The notes below the pieces were generated by a model that was not told where the DNA came from, did not search any database, and saw nothing but the letters and a program-made list of their open reading frames with translations. Below, in pieces: positions 1 through 11,165 of a stretch of 64,000 nt of DNA (position 1 is its first letter; each line of letters opens with the position of its first letter). A program made the position numbers and the translations under genes. The stretch is from the NCBI GenBank assembly GCA_022059125.1, contig JAEUWY010000016.1:248001-312000 (forward strand), written 5' to 3'. The DNA is from Corynespora cassiicola. Taxonomy: Eukaryota; Ascomycota; Dothideomycetes; Pleosporales; Corynesporascaceae.

Positions 1-1316
1 GACGCTTTCTCGGTGTGCGAGATGGGAGTTTCCTTTTCTCTTCCCACCAAAAATGCGGAATCAGGTGGATGTGCGCGAAACGAGGGCGTATCGAGATGCT
101 CCATGATCCTAAAAATAACCTTTGGTTTCGGCGTATTGACTCAACTATGGATGGATAAATGAGATTCGGGATGAAGTGATAAAACTGAAAGCGCCTGAAC
201 TGAGTGCTAGGCACTGAGAACCCATGCACTTCAGGCATAGACTACACAGTTCGAGGATAGGCTCTGATAAATCTGCAAAACTTCCTGCGGAACAGTGCGA
301 GAAAAATGCAAAGCTTGCAAAGGAAGCGATTCAGGAACATAGAAAAGATGTCCGTTGCGCCATCGTCCCGGTCTATGGATTTGCACTAGGCTCAACCTTC
401 CCCGGAACATCAGTGTATGTTACGAGGCAACAAGCACATGTTCTTATCCAACAACAGATCTGCACCAAGCACATAAACAGTCAATCCATGACATCTTCTC
501 CAGCACTACATCATTAGGCACCTCAACCCTAAACATCCAGATAAAATAAATTTGATTTTGCTTGGGTATACACATCACACACGCAGGCTCCCAGGCACCT
601 CCGAGCAGGCGGGCGTCCAGAGGACCAGGCATTACCCCACACCCCCCCTCCCCTCCTACTCGGAGCCCCACACCACCTCTCTTCAACCTCATATTCCACC
701 TCCCTTCTCGCCGCCGCTTCCGATCTCTCAGCCTTGGGGGAGCACTTTATACCCGAGCACTCACCCCCATCCCATCCACACGCCATCCAGGCGGCGAGAA
801 AGAAAGGAAACAAAAAAGAAAAACGCGTACATCCTAGCAAGCTAGGTAAAGTAGGCAAGGTAGAGACTGTACATAAGAGAAAAATCCGCAATCCTTTCCT
901 CCTCCACCACCACCCCCATCGTTCTTATTTCTCTCCACTTGCACTCACTACTCTCCCACCCACCCTTCCACCATCCAAAAACCTCGTCTTATGACTTAGG
1001 AAATCCTCCACATAGATAGATCTCGTACAAGAAATTAAACAAAAAAGGGACGGAGGGGTGCCGACTACTGTGTCCACCCCCCCTACTATAAAAAAAAAGA
1101 GGGCAACAGTAAGCTAAACCTCAAGCCGCAAATAAACACAGACCAAATAAAAAAGTAAAGAGGATGGGGATATAAAGCCATGCAAAGCCGTGATGTAATC
1201 TTCATGAATGCCAGGGACTGCAGTATCTGCATCAGCAGGTCAGGAGCCCCAACCCACCACCGCGCCACCACGTCCCCAGCCGGTGTGCAAAAAGAGCACC
1301 TCGCTCACTAACTCAC
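1..1316. other. gene-free flank downstream of the SH3 gene
   Basis: I see no convincing gene here. The open frames are short, overlap on both strands and have no recognisable motif. Positions about 640-1000 are strongly C- and T-rich on the + strand. The last few hundred bases before 1317 probably hold the 3' UTR of the minus-strand SH3 gene. The left edge may contain the end of a gene outside the window, but nothing in the sequence shows this. Confidence 0.5.
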
Positions 1317-3418
1317 TCACAGCGCCTGCCCAGGCAACGGCTTCCTAGCCGGCACCGGTGCGCCAGCGGGAGGCGGCGATCCGGGACTCGCATTGGGGTT
1401 CATGGGGCTCATTCCGTGGCCGTTCGGCCTCCTCTGCTGCTGCGGTTGCCCCGCCGAGTTCGCGCGAGGTCTTCCTCCAATCTGCGGCGGAGGCGCCATG
1501 CCGCGCTGCTGCTGCTGGGGACCACCACCATACGGGCCGGGGCTCATGGAGCGCGGCTGACCGGCATACGGGGCGTTACTCTGCGCGCGGGCACGGCCTC
1601 CCTGTTGGGGTCCAGGACCCCTCATTCCGGGCGGGGAGGCCATGTGGCGGGGGCCGGGAGATTGGGCGCGTTGGCCGGGAGCGGGAGAGTTGCGGCCGTG
1701 GGCTGACATGGCGGGAGAGTTGCGGCCGCTCTGGGGGGTCAGGGGGCGGGGGGCTGCGCCGTCGGGGCCCATGGGGGGGCCGCGGGGGGAGGAGCGTGGA
1801 GGGCCGCCCTGGGGAGGGGCGCGCGAGCGGGGCTTGACGGGTTGCTTGGAAAGGCAGGTACGGGGGCAGACACCTTGCTGAGAGCGGTCGAGGCGGACGC
1901 AGAGAGCCTGTGAGATGAGTTAGTCACGTGATGTTTTAAGAGGACGGGGGGAGCGCGTACCCAGCCATCATCATACTCGTGGAGCATGCGAACCAATTGA
2001 CCGGGAACAAGCGGGAGCTCGTCGGGCATCGAGGGCTTAAAGTCGAGTTGGACGCGGTGGACATTGTCGGGGTTCTCGGGCTGGTTGGGGCGTGTGCCAG
2101 CGGCAGCAACGGCTGCGCCAGCGACGGGCGGGGGACCAGAGGGAGCGGGACCGGGAGAGGCGGGAATGTCGTTAGACAGGGCCGGGCTGTTCGGGGCAGA
2201 GTTGAAGCCGGACTTGATGCTGGGAGATGGGAGAGCCACAGCGGCAGCGGTGGTCATGGCGGCGGCAACAGGAACAGCTGCAGGTGCAGCCTCGGCAGCA
2301 GCAATCGCAGGAGCAGGGTTGGCAAAGTCGGCGCTGGGGGCGGCAGAGTGGCTGGGGCTCGGGTGCATGGCAGTCGTGGGAGAGTCAATGGCGGCATCGT
2401 TTCCGAATGGGTTCTTCTCGGGCGCAGTGGCCGTCTGGGGCGGGCTCGACGAAAGCAATTGCGCGTCGCTGAAGGGGTCAATGGGAGACGAAGCAGCATT
2501 GGCAGCTCCAGGGCGTTCCCACGCGCTGCCACGGCGTTCGGTCTCGTTTCGGTCGTTGGCAGCGACTGCGGCAGCGACGGTGAGCGATGCGGCACCACCA
2601 GCAGCGGCAGCGCCCTTGGTGTTTTCGCCCCACATAGGGGAGAATTGGGTGACGGGCCGGAGACTAAGACGGGGAGCAGTAGACATGGTGCGCTGAGATC
2701 TGATGCTGGGGGCTGCAGCTGCAGCTGCAGCTCCGACCTGGGGCGGTGGCGGCGGGGGAGCTCCGTGCATGGGGAGCTTCTCATTGTTCATGTCTTCAGC
2801 ACCGGCCTGCTTCTTCTTGCGGTGGTAGACGAAGAGGACTGCGGCCAAAAGCGCGCCAATGCCCAGCAGGATACCCAGAACAAGACCAGCCTTGGCGCCG
2901 CCCGACATGCCGGTGTCTTCAGAAGCCGCAGCGGCGGCCGTGGGGGAAGAAGAAGCCGATGCCAGCGAGGCAATGGATGCGGTCGAGGAAGCCATACCAG
3001 CAATCAGACCAGTAGCTGTCTGGGCGGTTGGCGACGAAGTGGCCACTACGAGGGTCGAAGCGACCTTGGGCGATGATTTGACCGTCTCGGAAGCCTCTGC
3101 TTCAGTGGTGGCCGACGGCCTCTTGGAAGAAGCAATCCTGGTAGTCCTCTCCTCGTCATCGTCGTCGCTGCTGGCGGGCTTGGGCTGGAGAGGCGGGGCC
3201 ACGAGGGTCTGGGGTCCGCTGGCCTTGGTGGTCTTGTCGTCGTCGTCATTGGCATTTTGCGTGACCCAGGCTACGGCGCCGGTGTAGGTGTTGGGCATGG
3301 TGACGACCTTGACCGAAATGACGGTCGCGACGACCGGCTGCTGTTCCTCGTCGTCCTCATCGCGGTTGCGCTGGCGGCGGAGAAGGTGGCCGTGGGAGTG
3401 GCCGTGGAGGTGGTCCAT
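1317..3418 (-). CDS. single-pass membrane protein with SH3 domain
   Basis: Two exons, 3418-1961 and 1907-1317, join across a 53-nt intron (GTACGC..CACAG) to give about 682 residues. The N-terminus is His-rich (HLHGHSHGH), followed by an acidic, Ser/Thr-rich stretch to about residue 170. A transmembrane helix lies at about 176-198 (GLVLGILLGIGALLAAVLF) and is followed by a basic stop-transfer run. A long Ala/Pro-rich linker leads to an SH3 domain at about 452-513. Splicing is needed to complete it: the intron falls directly after the conserved EYDDGW, and the next exon continues ALCVRLDRSQQGVCPRTCL. The tail is rich in Pro, Gln and NSPAPG-type repeats. The layout suggests a plasma-membrane adaptor, but no signal peptide is clear and the partner is unknown. 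The family occurs widely in filamentous ascomycetes; its function is not known to me. Confidence 0.85.
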
Positions 3419-5269
3419 TTCGGGTCGAATTTCGAGAGGAATGGGCGCACTTGTGCGTTGGCTGGTGCGGCGAAGATTGAGTCGGGTGCCCGTTTGTATC
3501 GCGTCACGGGATTCTGGTGAGTTCCAAGGTTCACTGGTTCAATCCTCCTCTTTTTGGTTGTTTATTATCGCGCGATTATGATATTACTGCGGGCTCGCAA
3601 GCAGCGAGTCAAATATATACAGCGGCGGCGATTATGGAGTAGGCGGACCGGTCAAGGGAGAGTCGGGTGCTACAAGGAATGTGGAGCGTGGCTCTGTGGG
3701 AATGCGGAGTGGTCGGGTCGTAAACTAGGTGAACTGGGCCTAGAGGTCAAAAGAGCGAATTACGGGGAGAGGTGCAAAAAAAGAGTGAAGGGCGAGGGCT
3801 GCGCTCGATGAACGAAGGGCGAACGACAGCCGGGTCGCGGGGTGGGAGGCAAGGCGAAGGGAAGCACCGGCGAGGTGTGAGGGAGAGAAAGGGAAGGGTG
3901 GAGGGCGACGGGACGAGGAGATGGGATGCAGGGCAAGGGTGGAGAGGCAAACACGGCAGAGCGCTCACTGGCCGTTTCGTTCGCGTGCCTGCCAACACCA
4001 AGCGCCTGCCGCTGGTCCGTGTCCCGGTTCATCATTTCGAGATTTGCCTTAGCCGCCGCCTAGCCCCAGGCACACCTGAGACGTGATTGGCAGTGCTGTT
4101 TAATTTCCCGTGCTGCTGAGCGACGAGCCCGTGCTATTTTCAAGTGCGCGCCGGGGCGTCGTGTGCTGGCCTTGCTACCCTACCCCCTATCACCACCCAC
4201 CCTGCCGCCGCACTCCAGCTTCTCGGAAAATTGTGTGCTTTTTGGCGGTTGCCCACGAGGTGTAGGGCAGACACGAGACGAGACGAGAGGGACGAGGACG
4301 CCGAGGGCCTGCTGCTTTAGCCATTCCGGGCGCGGCATTCATCCATCCATTCGCTCATTCCATCTCATCCCCTACCATCCCATCCCATCCCATCGTCCAT
4401 CGGGCTGACCCGGCCCAGCCGCATCACTCAGCCAGGACATGCCATGCATCTGGAAGGTACCACCACTTCGGCTGGCTGCTGTCGGATATGACGTACGACC
4501 GCCCGTGGCCGTGGCCGTGGCCTGCAACTGTCAGCCCTCTCGTCGGTCGCTGTGCCGGCTTTGGACGTTGCTTTTTGCCCATGGATGGCATGCCCTGCGC
4601 CGCTCGCAATCTCAGGGATGATTATCATTTCATCGGCACCGAGAGGCTGTGTTTGACGTCCGGCACGTGGACACGAGCCTCCTGTGGCTCTCTAATCCTT
4701 CGTCATCGGCGTGACGAATCGCCGTCGTTAGCTTTCCCTCCAGCGCAGATTTTTCGAGGCCGTCGCCGCCGGATGCTTTGCGAATGCATGGGGGAACATG
4801 GGGGCGCGGGACTTGGGAGGCCAGGCCGCCAAATGAATTGCGGGCATCTTTGGCTTGGGGCATGCCCTCAAATTGCCTCGGAGCGCGGATATTGCGACTT
4901 TGTTATGATGGTGATATAATACAAGACGGGATGTCTGCTTCCGCGAGCTGGCCCCCTCCTCTCCCAGGTCGTTGCTGGCCGATGGCACTTTGATTGCCAG
5001 GATAATGCCCAGTGTTGCTGAAGTGTTGTCGCGAAGCCCAAAGCATATTGAGTGGAGGCGGCAGTATCTGTGACTGTCACCGCGATTAGATTTCGATTCT
5101 TCGATGCAGCGATGTGAAAAGCCGCCGATTGAAACAAAAAAACTAAAGAGCAAAATGTTTCGACGTTTTTGTTTAGAGGCGCCGTGATATTCCCGCGTCC
5201 GAGGGGCTGGTGGGATGATCTACGCCGAGCTGCTACCAAAAAATACTTGTCGCCGGCACACAGCAGCGC
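3419..5269. other. intergenic, upstream of the SH3 gene
   Basis: No gene is supported. The part next to 3418 is the promoter and 5' leader of the minus-strand SH3 gene. A CATCC/CATCCC-rich simple repeat lies at about 4338-4395, and a short GTGGCC repeat at about 4505-4522. Open frames here overlap on both strands and look random. Confidence 0.5.
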
Positions 5270-5280
5270 AAAAAAAGAAA
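5270..5280 (-). terminator. Pol III terminator of tRNA-Thr
   Basis: Directly after the 3' end of the minus-strand tRNA the transcript strand reads TTTCTTTTTTT. An oligo-T run here is the usual RNA polymerase III stop signal. Confidence 0.7.
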
Positions 5281-5364
5281 TGCCCACTATCAGAATCGAA
5301 CTGATGACCTTATCATGGCTTTGACAGCTACTAGTGATACGCTCTACCACTGAGCCAAGCGGGC
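5281..5364 (-). tRNA. tRNA-Thr(AGT) with 12-nt intron
   Basis: The minus strand folds into a complete cloverleaf. The acceptor stem is GCCCGCT paired with AGTGGGC (one G-T pair), the D arm is GCTC-AGTGGTA-GAGC, the anticodon stem is TATCA/TGATA and the T arm is ATCAG-TTCGATT-CTGAT. The anticodon loop is 19 nt in the precursor. Removing GCTGTCAAAGCC, which lies right after position 37 as in all nuclear tRNA introns, leaves the 7-nt loop CTAGTAA with anticodon AGT. That reads threonine ACU codons, with A34 normally edited to inosine. The A-box (TGGCTCAGTGG) and B-box (GTTCGATTC) are present, and a T-run follows the 3' end. The unspliced gene is 84 nt including the discriminator base. Confidence 0.95.
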
Positions 5365-7601
5365 TGGTAGAACCAGCTGCATTGCGGCGATTGGTGGTGG
5401 AATTTTCACCTGCAAAATATATATCCGCCTGGTTGCTTCTACCAACGCCCCGTGTTTGCAATGAAGCTCTCCTGCTTGGGGATGGACAGTTTCATGCGCT
5501 CCTTGGGGTGTGGGTCGTGCAGCCCCTCACCAATAACTCTACGCTCAACAAATCACCGCCTCGAACATGGCATGAACATGGTATTGTGCATCGCCATGCA
5601 GCGCCCCCGTCTCGGGGAATCACACTTTGTTTTCAACGTCTTCAGGGTTCGTTCGCATCAAAAAGCACTCATAGGTTTGCGGATCTCCTCTCGGACCATG
5701 TCTGCCTCATTTACGGCGATTTGCGCCCGCCCCCTTTCGGCGGTTTCCATGGCACGCAATCCAACAAATGCGCTGCTCGGAAAATGGCCCAGCAACGCAC
5801 TTGTAGACGGCCACCTAGGTGCGTACGCGCTCGCAGCCGCAGCGCCAGCGCCTCCAGCATGCATGTCGCACCCCCGAATCTGGGGATGCGCCAGGACACC
5901 CCAAATAGATTAAGCGAGTGGATCGTCACGTGGGACTTGGCGATGCGCCCCGGGTCCCGTGTCTGAAGAAGAAACAACGACCCAACTTTATTTTGACATC
6001 GGCGCCCACACGTCTCAGCCGGAAACACTGGCCGAATCGGCCTGATTGTCGCCTGGGTATTAATACGCTGTCCCTCGGCCCTGCCCCGTCGCCCCACGTG
6101 TTCCTCTTCCGCGAGCCATTCACCCTGCGCCGCAGGTATATTTGGTTTTGTAAACAAGGTCGAGAGCGGAGTTTCAGAGCCTGAAGATTAGGGACAACGT
6201 TTTGCCTAGCGTTTCTGGGGGCCATGTGCGATTTTGGGTACTGGCCTGGACGGTTGGATCAGTCTTTGTGGCTGGTATTCGGTCCTACCTGCTTATCAAC
6301 TGACTCGTGGGATTTGAGGTAGAAGCGGTCCAAGAACGCAGTCGATGTCCGCTTTGAGATGTAGTATCTCGCAAAGCTACTTGGATTCTTTCATATTGGG
6401 CAGCTGGCTTGCAATTCCTTTGCATGTAGTAGTACCACAAGAGTTACTTCGCCAAGATGTGGGGGTACAAGTAGAATATGCTCTCTATTCATGAATAGTA
6501 TACTACTCTATTCGTTTGCATGTATTCTAGTGTTAGTATGGGAAGTTGTAGCTTTGAGCTTTGCTGATCAAAAGCGCTGGCTGCACCTTCGTTTACCGAC
6601 CTTCTGGATATAGACAGCATAAGAGATATAAACAGTGATCGAAAAATGATTGAACATAATACCTAATGCCTAAGCAATCAGCAACCGGGAAATTTATGGA
6701 AGAGAAGAATCTGTATTATAACAAAATAATAACAATTAGTATCCTCTATTCAGCCCGCCTGATACATCAGCTTCCACCTCTAATAGCCATATACAAACCT
6801 ACTGTGCTGAGAAAAAAAATGAACATTTTTATACCATACCTAACATTATCACGACTAACAGTAAATATGCACTTACATCCATGTAAAACATTCCTCTTAC
6901 CTTCGCATTACCTACAGCTCACCAAACGCTTCTACAACCAAACTTTGCAGCACCGACTGGTACATGAATATCGCCCAAAAGATACGCTTCAAGACTGATT
7001 ATTAATAGACTAATTGCAACTTAATAGCAAAAAAAGGTTGAGTGTATACAGCTCTTTATGACTGTTGAACTAGAGAGGGTGGTATGTAAATTGGGGTTCT
7101 TATGACGAGGATAGATGGTTAGGGCTTCGATGGTACTTAGACTTGCCAATATCTTCAACCCTGAAAGGAAAAGCCTTGAACAACTCTCGATTATGCAATA
7201 ATGTCAGTGTAAATAATGATATTTGGGGTTGGGTATATCGCCATCACAGCTCTATTGTCTAGCATGATTTTTAATTCAACTTCGTGTTTAAAGAATTGAG
7301 TACAAATGTTAATAGATTTCGGTTAGGACAAAACCTACATTTGTTCAATAACCGGCAGGAAAATGATCTTTTTACCTCTCTTTTGATGCACATTGAACAT
7401 TTTTCGTCCTTGTGGACGGTCATGCTCACTTTTCATCTCATCTCAATCCAGTTCGCGGGGCTGCTCTCCTTGGACCCTGACTCCCCCACCACCTCCTGCA
7501 CAGACCCGCCTGACTCGCATCCCAAAAAATTCCTACCCCACCACCCGCAAACATCCCACCTCCAAAGAAAAACATCGCCAACCAAACTCAATCTCTTCGA
7601 A
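5365..7601. other. intergenic with AT-rich island
   Basis: No gene is supported. About 6480-7300 is clearly richer in A and T than its surroundings and contains many TA steps and in-frame stops, as in old sequence worn by repeat-induced point mutation. The 110-codon open frame at 6666-6998 has no recognisable motif. The final 150 bases are C- and T-rich and form the leader of RMT2. Confidence 0.5.
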
Positions 7602-8867
7602 ATGGATGACCCAGCTTTCGACACCGATACCGACCTCCAAACCCAGAGCATCTTGCTCGCAGCTGCAAACCACGATACGCGCGCCCTCCGCGACCTTCTC
7701 CGCAACACCTCCGCCAACGTCCAAGACGCCGAAACAGGCTTCACCCCGCTGCACGCCGCGATCGCAGCCTGCGAGCCCGACGACGAAGGCGACAAAGCAC
7801 AAGTAAACGGCCACACCAACGGAACTACAAACGGTGAATCAGCTAGTGAGCAGCCGACGCAGGACCTTGAGGCTGCCACCAAGACGATCAGGCTGCTATT
7901 CGAGAATGGCGCAATATGGAACGATCTGGACGGCAATGGCGAGACACCAGGCTGCATAGCGTTGAGGCTTGGATTGAAGGAGTTGTATGAGCTGTGTGTT
8001 GACGCTGGCGTGAGGGCTGAGTTATTGTTAAGCCGGCTGGACGAATATCAGCCGCTTCAGGACGATGACTCGGACGAGGAGGACGAGGAGGACGAAGACG
8101 ATTCTGACGCTCAAGAAGCCACCGCTGGTGTGGAGGCTGTTACCATCAGTGAAGAGGCTACCACTGCTCCTGGCGATGAATCGACGGAAAGCCACAACTA
8201 TCTTGCTTCGAACCTGACTTTCGACCGCGACCGGCTGCTCGATGCGGCAAACAATGGCGTCATGATGGAGTGGGAGACAAAGCTTATGCGGCGCTCTGCA
8301 GAGCTTGTGGCGCCTACATCAGGGCTTCGTGTGCTGAATGTTGGACACGGAATGGGCATTATTGATGGTATCCTCCAGGGACAGAGCCCCAAGACACACC
8401 ACATAATCGAAGCACACCCAGACGTCATCAAGCGTATGAAGGACCAGGGATGGCACGAGAAGCCTGGCGTTGTCATCCACGAGGGCAAATGGCAGGACAT
8501 TGTGCCTGACCTCGTCGAAAAGGGCGAGCTCTTTGACGGCATCTACTTTGACACATTCGCCGAGAACTACAAGGCACTGAGAGAGTTCTTCACAGAGTAT
8601 GTGATTGGTCTGCTCGACCCTGCGGGAGGGCCAGACCAGGAAGGCGGAAAGTTTGGTTTCTTCAATGGCATGGGAGCGGACAGGCAAATCTGCTACGACG
8701 TCTACAACAAGATTGTCGAGATGGACCTTTTCGAAGCAGGCTTCGACACGGAGTTCGAGACCATCTCCGTTCCAGACTTGGATGCAAATGGCGAGTGGGA
8801 AGGAGTCAGGCAGAAATACTGGGTTCTCGATAAATACAGGCTTCCAACATGCAGCTTCATAGGCTGA
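7602..8867 (+). CDS. RMT2: protein arginine N5-methyltransferase Rmt2
   Basis: An intronless gene of 421 residues, close to the 412 of yeast Rmt2. Rmt2 uses S-adenosylmethionine to methylate the delta nitrogen of arginine, known for ribosomal protein uL11 in yeast. The N-terminus holds ankyrin-like repeats (TGFTPLHAAIAAC near residue 50). A Gly/Asn/Thr-rich and then acidic linker follows. The methyltransferase domain has the SAM-binding loop VGHGMGIID at about 247, EAHPDV as the acidic end of the second strand, FDGIYFDTFAENY near 311-323, FFNGMGADRQICYDVY, and the C-terminal YWVLDKYRLP. The reading frame is open for 106 codons upstream, but conserved sequence begins at the ATG at 7602, so I start there. 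Confidence 0.93.
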   Translation: MDDPAFDTDTDLQTQSILLAAANHDTRALRDLLRNTSANVQDAETGFTPLHAAIAACEPDDEGDKAQVNGHTNGTTNGESASEQPTQDLEAATKTIRLLFENGAIWNDLDGNGETPGCIALRLGLKELYELCVDAGVRAELLLSRLDEYQPLQDDDSDEEDEEDEDDSDAQEATAGVEAVTISEEATTAPGDESTESHNYLASNLTFDRDRLLDAANNGVMMEWETKLMRRSAELVAPTSGLRVLNVGHGMGIIDGILQGQSPKTHHIIEAHPDVIKRMKDQGWHEKPGVVIHEGKWQDIVPDLVEKGELFDGIYFDTFAENYKALREFFTEYVIGLLDPAGGPDQEGGKFGFFNGMGADRQICYDVYNKIVEMDLFEAGFDTEFETISVPDLDANGEWEGVRQKYWVLDKYRLPTCSFIG

Positions 8868-8932
8868 GGAAAGCGCCGAGCGCCGAATTTCCAGACACCA
8901 ACGCTGAAATCGAATGCGAAAATTGAAGGCTT

Positions 8933-10105
8933 CTAAGAGCCGTTTACCCCATTTACTCCATTAACCCCAGAGGCATCCATCAGCCCGTGCTCTTTTAGTA
9001 GCGAGTTGTATCGCTCCTGTTTTGGTTCGACCAGCTGCTTCGCTGCCTCGACCCCCGCTACTGGCAGCTTCTTGAGTCCCTGGCTCTTCAGGTTCTTCGG
9101 CACCATCTTGGGGTCGAGGAGCCCAACCTGCACAAGTACAGAAGCCTGGTCCCAATACATGTGCTCAGAGACCAACTTTCCACCTCGCACAGTGACGATG
9201 CTGACAACTGGGACTTCGACAAACTTGTCTGTCGGCGGCACGCCAGGGAGTATCCAATCCACCTCGTCCGAATGTGTAAACGAAACCACCATCTCATCCA
9301 CCACGCGATCCACCCCAATGGTCCTCGAAACCAACCGAATATCAAAGTCCTCCACAAGGCTGGGAATGAAAAACTCCCTATAAAACTCTTCCAACTTCTT
9401 CCTTCCCACCGCCCCCTCGAGCGTGGGCAGAATGGTAACATGCGGACTATTCTGCGACATGTTCCTCACCACCGCCATGCTCCCCCTCTCAGGGACCTCC
9501 TCTTCAAACCGCGCATCCCATAAATCCTGCACAACCGGCTCAATATCAACCTCCTTCTTGAACCCCCGCCTCACGCACCCCAACGCCCTACTCCACGCCA
9601 ACCCCGCCTCCACCTCGCTATATGCCTTCGCCCCCGGATCCGCAAACCCTGCCGCACACCCTTCATACCGGTACTGCTTCCAATCGCACAGCCCTGGCGG
9701 CGGCGCGGTCTGGCTGAGTGCCGCGACGTGGATCTGCACCTGCAGCAGCGTCGGAAAGCGCGCCTTGGGGCTCGGCAGCTGCGGCGGGTAGAAGGCGACG
9801 ATTGCGCAGCACTTGTTCAGCGGCTTGAGGGCGGTGCGCAGGACGGCGCTCGCAGCGGCGCCGTAGGCTACGATGGCATATGTCTCGCCCAGGTTGAGGT
9901 CCGCGTGGAGCGTCTTGAGCGTGCGCGTGTACGAGTCTTCGGAAGAGTCGGAGTAGGGGAGGTAGGTTACGTCGAAGCCTTCTTCTTCCCAAGCGAGGAG
10001 GGTTTTTTCGGAGGCGTGCGGGGTGGGGGCGGTGAGGTAGATGCGGGGGGGAGCCTTGTTGAAGGAGAGGAAGCCGATGCCGGATTGGGGGGTGGTTATC
10101 GACAT
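8933..10105 (-). CDS. dienelactone-hydrolase-like + SnoaL/NTF2-like protein
   Basis: A single open frame of 390 residues. The first part (about 1-215) has the look of a dienelactone-hydrolase-like alpha/beta-hydrolase: a strand and turn at YAIVAYGAAASAVL, a later strand IVAFYPPQLP, and a Trp/Tyr-rich end. The family's nucleophile motif is G-x-C-x-G, but here the matching stretch reads AYGAAAS with no Cys or Ser, so catalysis is doubtful. The second part (about 225-350) resembles a SnoaL/NTF2-like fold: EEFYREFFIPSLVEDFDI, HSDEVDWILPGVPPT and VSIVTVRGGKLVSEHMYWDQ. The tail is a short GVNGVNG repeat. I use the ATG at 10105; the 42 upstream in-frame codons look like leader. The two-domain layout is known in fungi, and I cannot name its substrate. 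The stop lies only 65 bp from the end of RMT2, so the genes converge. Confidence 0.75.
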   Translation of the reverse strand: MSITTPQSGIGFLSFNKAPPRIYLTAPTPHASEKTLLAWEEEGFDVTYLPYSDSSEDSYTRTLKTLHADLNLGETYAIVAYGAAASAVLRTALKPLNKCCAIVAFYPPQLPSPKARFPTLLQVQIHVAALSQTAPPPGLCDWKQYRYEGCAAGFADPGAKAYSEVEAGLAWSRALGCVRRGFKKEVDIEPVVQDLWDARFEEEVPERGSMAVVRNMSQNSPHVTILPTLEGAVGRKKLEEFYREFFIPSLVEDFDIRLVSRTIGVDRVVDEMVVSFTHSDEVDWILPGVPPTDKFVEVPVVSIVTVRGGKLVSEHMYWDQASVLVQVGLLDPKMVPKNLKSQGLKKLPVAGVEAAKQLVEPKQERYNSLLKEHGLMDASGVNGVNGVNGS

Positions 10106-10817
10106 GTCGGTGGTTGGTCGCTGGTCGCTGGGTTTACAAAAAAAGCTGGCGGTCTGAGTGCAATTGCTCGTCAAATAATCGTCAATTCGTGTTTCTGTTT
10201 CTTGCAAAAGTCTCCTCGTCGCATCCACCACGCCTCACGGCCGCGTCGTCGTCTCGCAGTACAGGTCGTTCGAAGGAAGACAAGATGGGATGAGATGGGA
10301 TCGCGAACGCATCGCGGGCGGGGCGCCGACACACCCTTTTATTTTCCACCGCCCAATGCGAAACTCCCAGTTGCCCACTCAATTCCCTGACTGACCAGGC
10401 CTCGTTCCAAGTTTTCCCATGCAGCAAGCGCGGGTTTTGGGGAGCGGTGGCCCGGACGCGGGCCCGATGGGATGCGCGGTGACGTCATGGGCGGTGGTTG
10501 GACGTGTAATGTGGCCTGTGCGCGGTGAGGTGAGCGGGACGGGTCGGAGGATCGTGTCATGGTTTTGTCATTGTTTGGTAGGCTAGGAGGTTAGGAGACG
10601 GGATGGATGGATACATTGTATTCCCGGGCTCGGGATTGCCGGGGCGGTTGTGGTGAGTCTGGCACGCGGTGCGAGAGCTTAGGTTGCGTGAAAAGGAAAG
10701 AAAGAGGCTGTGGGTGTACGTGTCACGGGCGAAGGAGATGGCATTGGCACGGAAGCGGATGTTTGTCTATTGTCTATCGTCTACAGCCCTCCCGAGCGAC
10801 CGTGTATCTTTGGGCAT
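10106..10817. other. intergenic, promoter of the hydrolase-like gene
   Basis: A gap of about 700 bp between the start of the hydrolase-like gene and the end of the EthD gene, both on the minus strand. I see no gene or RNA. The part near 10106 should hold the leader and promoter of the hydrolase-like gene. Confidence 0.5.
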
Positions 10818-11129
10818 CTAGCCACGGGCTACAATCTCTCCACCGCTGACAACCGGCTCCACGGTGGTGAAGTTCTTCACGTCGGCTTTGATCTCTTCAG
10901 ATCCGGCGCTTCCAAGAGCCTTCTTGATGTCGTCGTGCGAGTCCCATTCGGATACAAAGGCACCGCCAAAGGGTGCGTCGTCGGCGAGCTTGACGATGGT
11001 GTAGGACTTTAGGCCCAGGGGCTTGTAGTGCTTGAGCACGAGTGGGACGTGCGTGTTGAGGAAGTATTCGACGTTGAAGTTGGCACCGTCACCGCGGGGG
11101 AATAGGATGGAGAGCTGGTGGCCAGACAT
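10818..11129 (-). CDS. EthD-domain protein
   Basis: A 103-residue protein fitting the EthD family of small dimeric alpha/beta-barrel proteins. Conserved features are the first strand LSILFPRGDGANFNVEYFL, the His-containing helix THVPLVLKHYKPLGLKSY, and the late strand GGAFVSEWDSHDDIKKAL. The length is usual for the family. EthD proteins are found with ether degradation and polyketide tailoring genes, but most fungal stand-alone members have no known role. The start at 11129 is the only Met before the fold. Upstream there is a likely 5' UTR intron (11166-11360) and a TATA element (11431-11440), so the transcript probably begins near 11405. Confidence 0.85.
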   Translation of the reverse strand: MSGHQLSILFPRGDGANFNVEYFLNTHVPLVLKHYKPLGLKSYTIVKLADDAPFGGAFVSEWDSHDDIKKALGSAGSEEIKADVKNFTTVEPVVSGGEIVARG

Positions 11130-11165
11130 TTTGGTTGATTGATTGGTTGGTTGGTTGATTTTGGG

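Noticed and set aside
1979..3076. 365-codon + strand frame opposite the SH3 gene
   Set aside because: Gly/Ser/Arg-rich shadow of the SH3 gene, which has a transmembrane helix and a spliced SH3 domain in the other strand.
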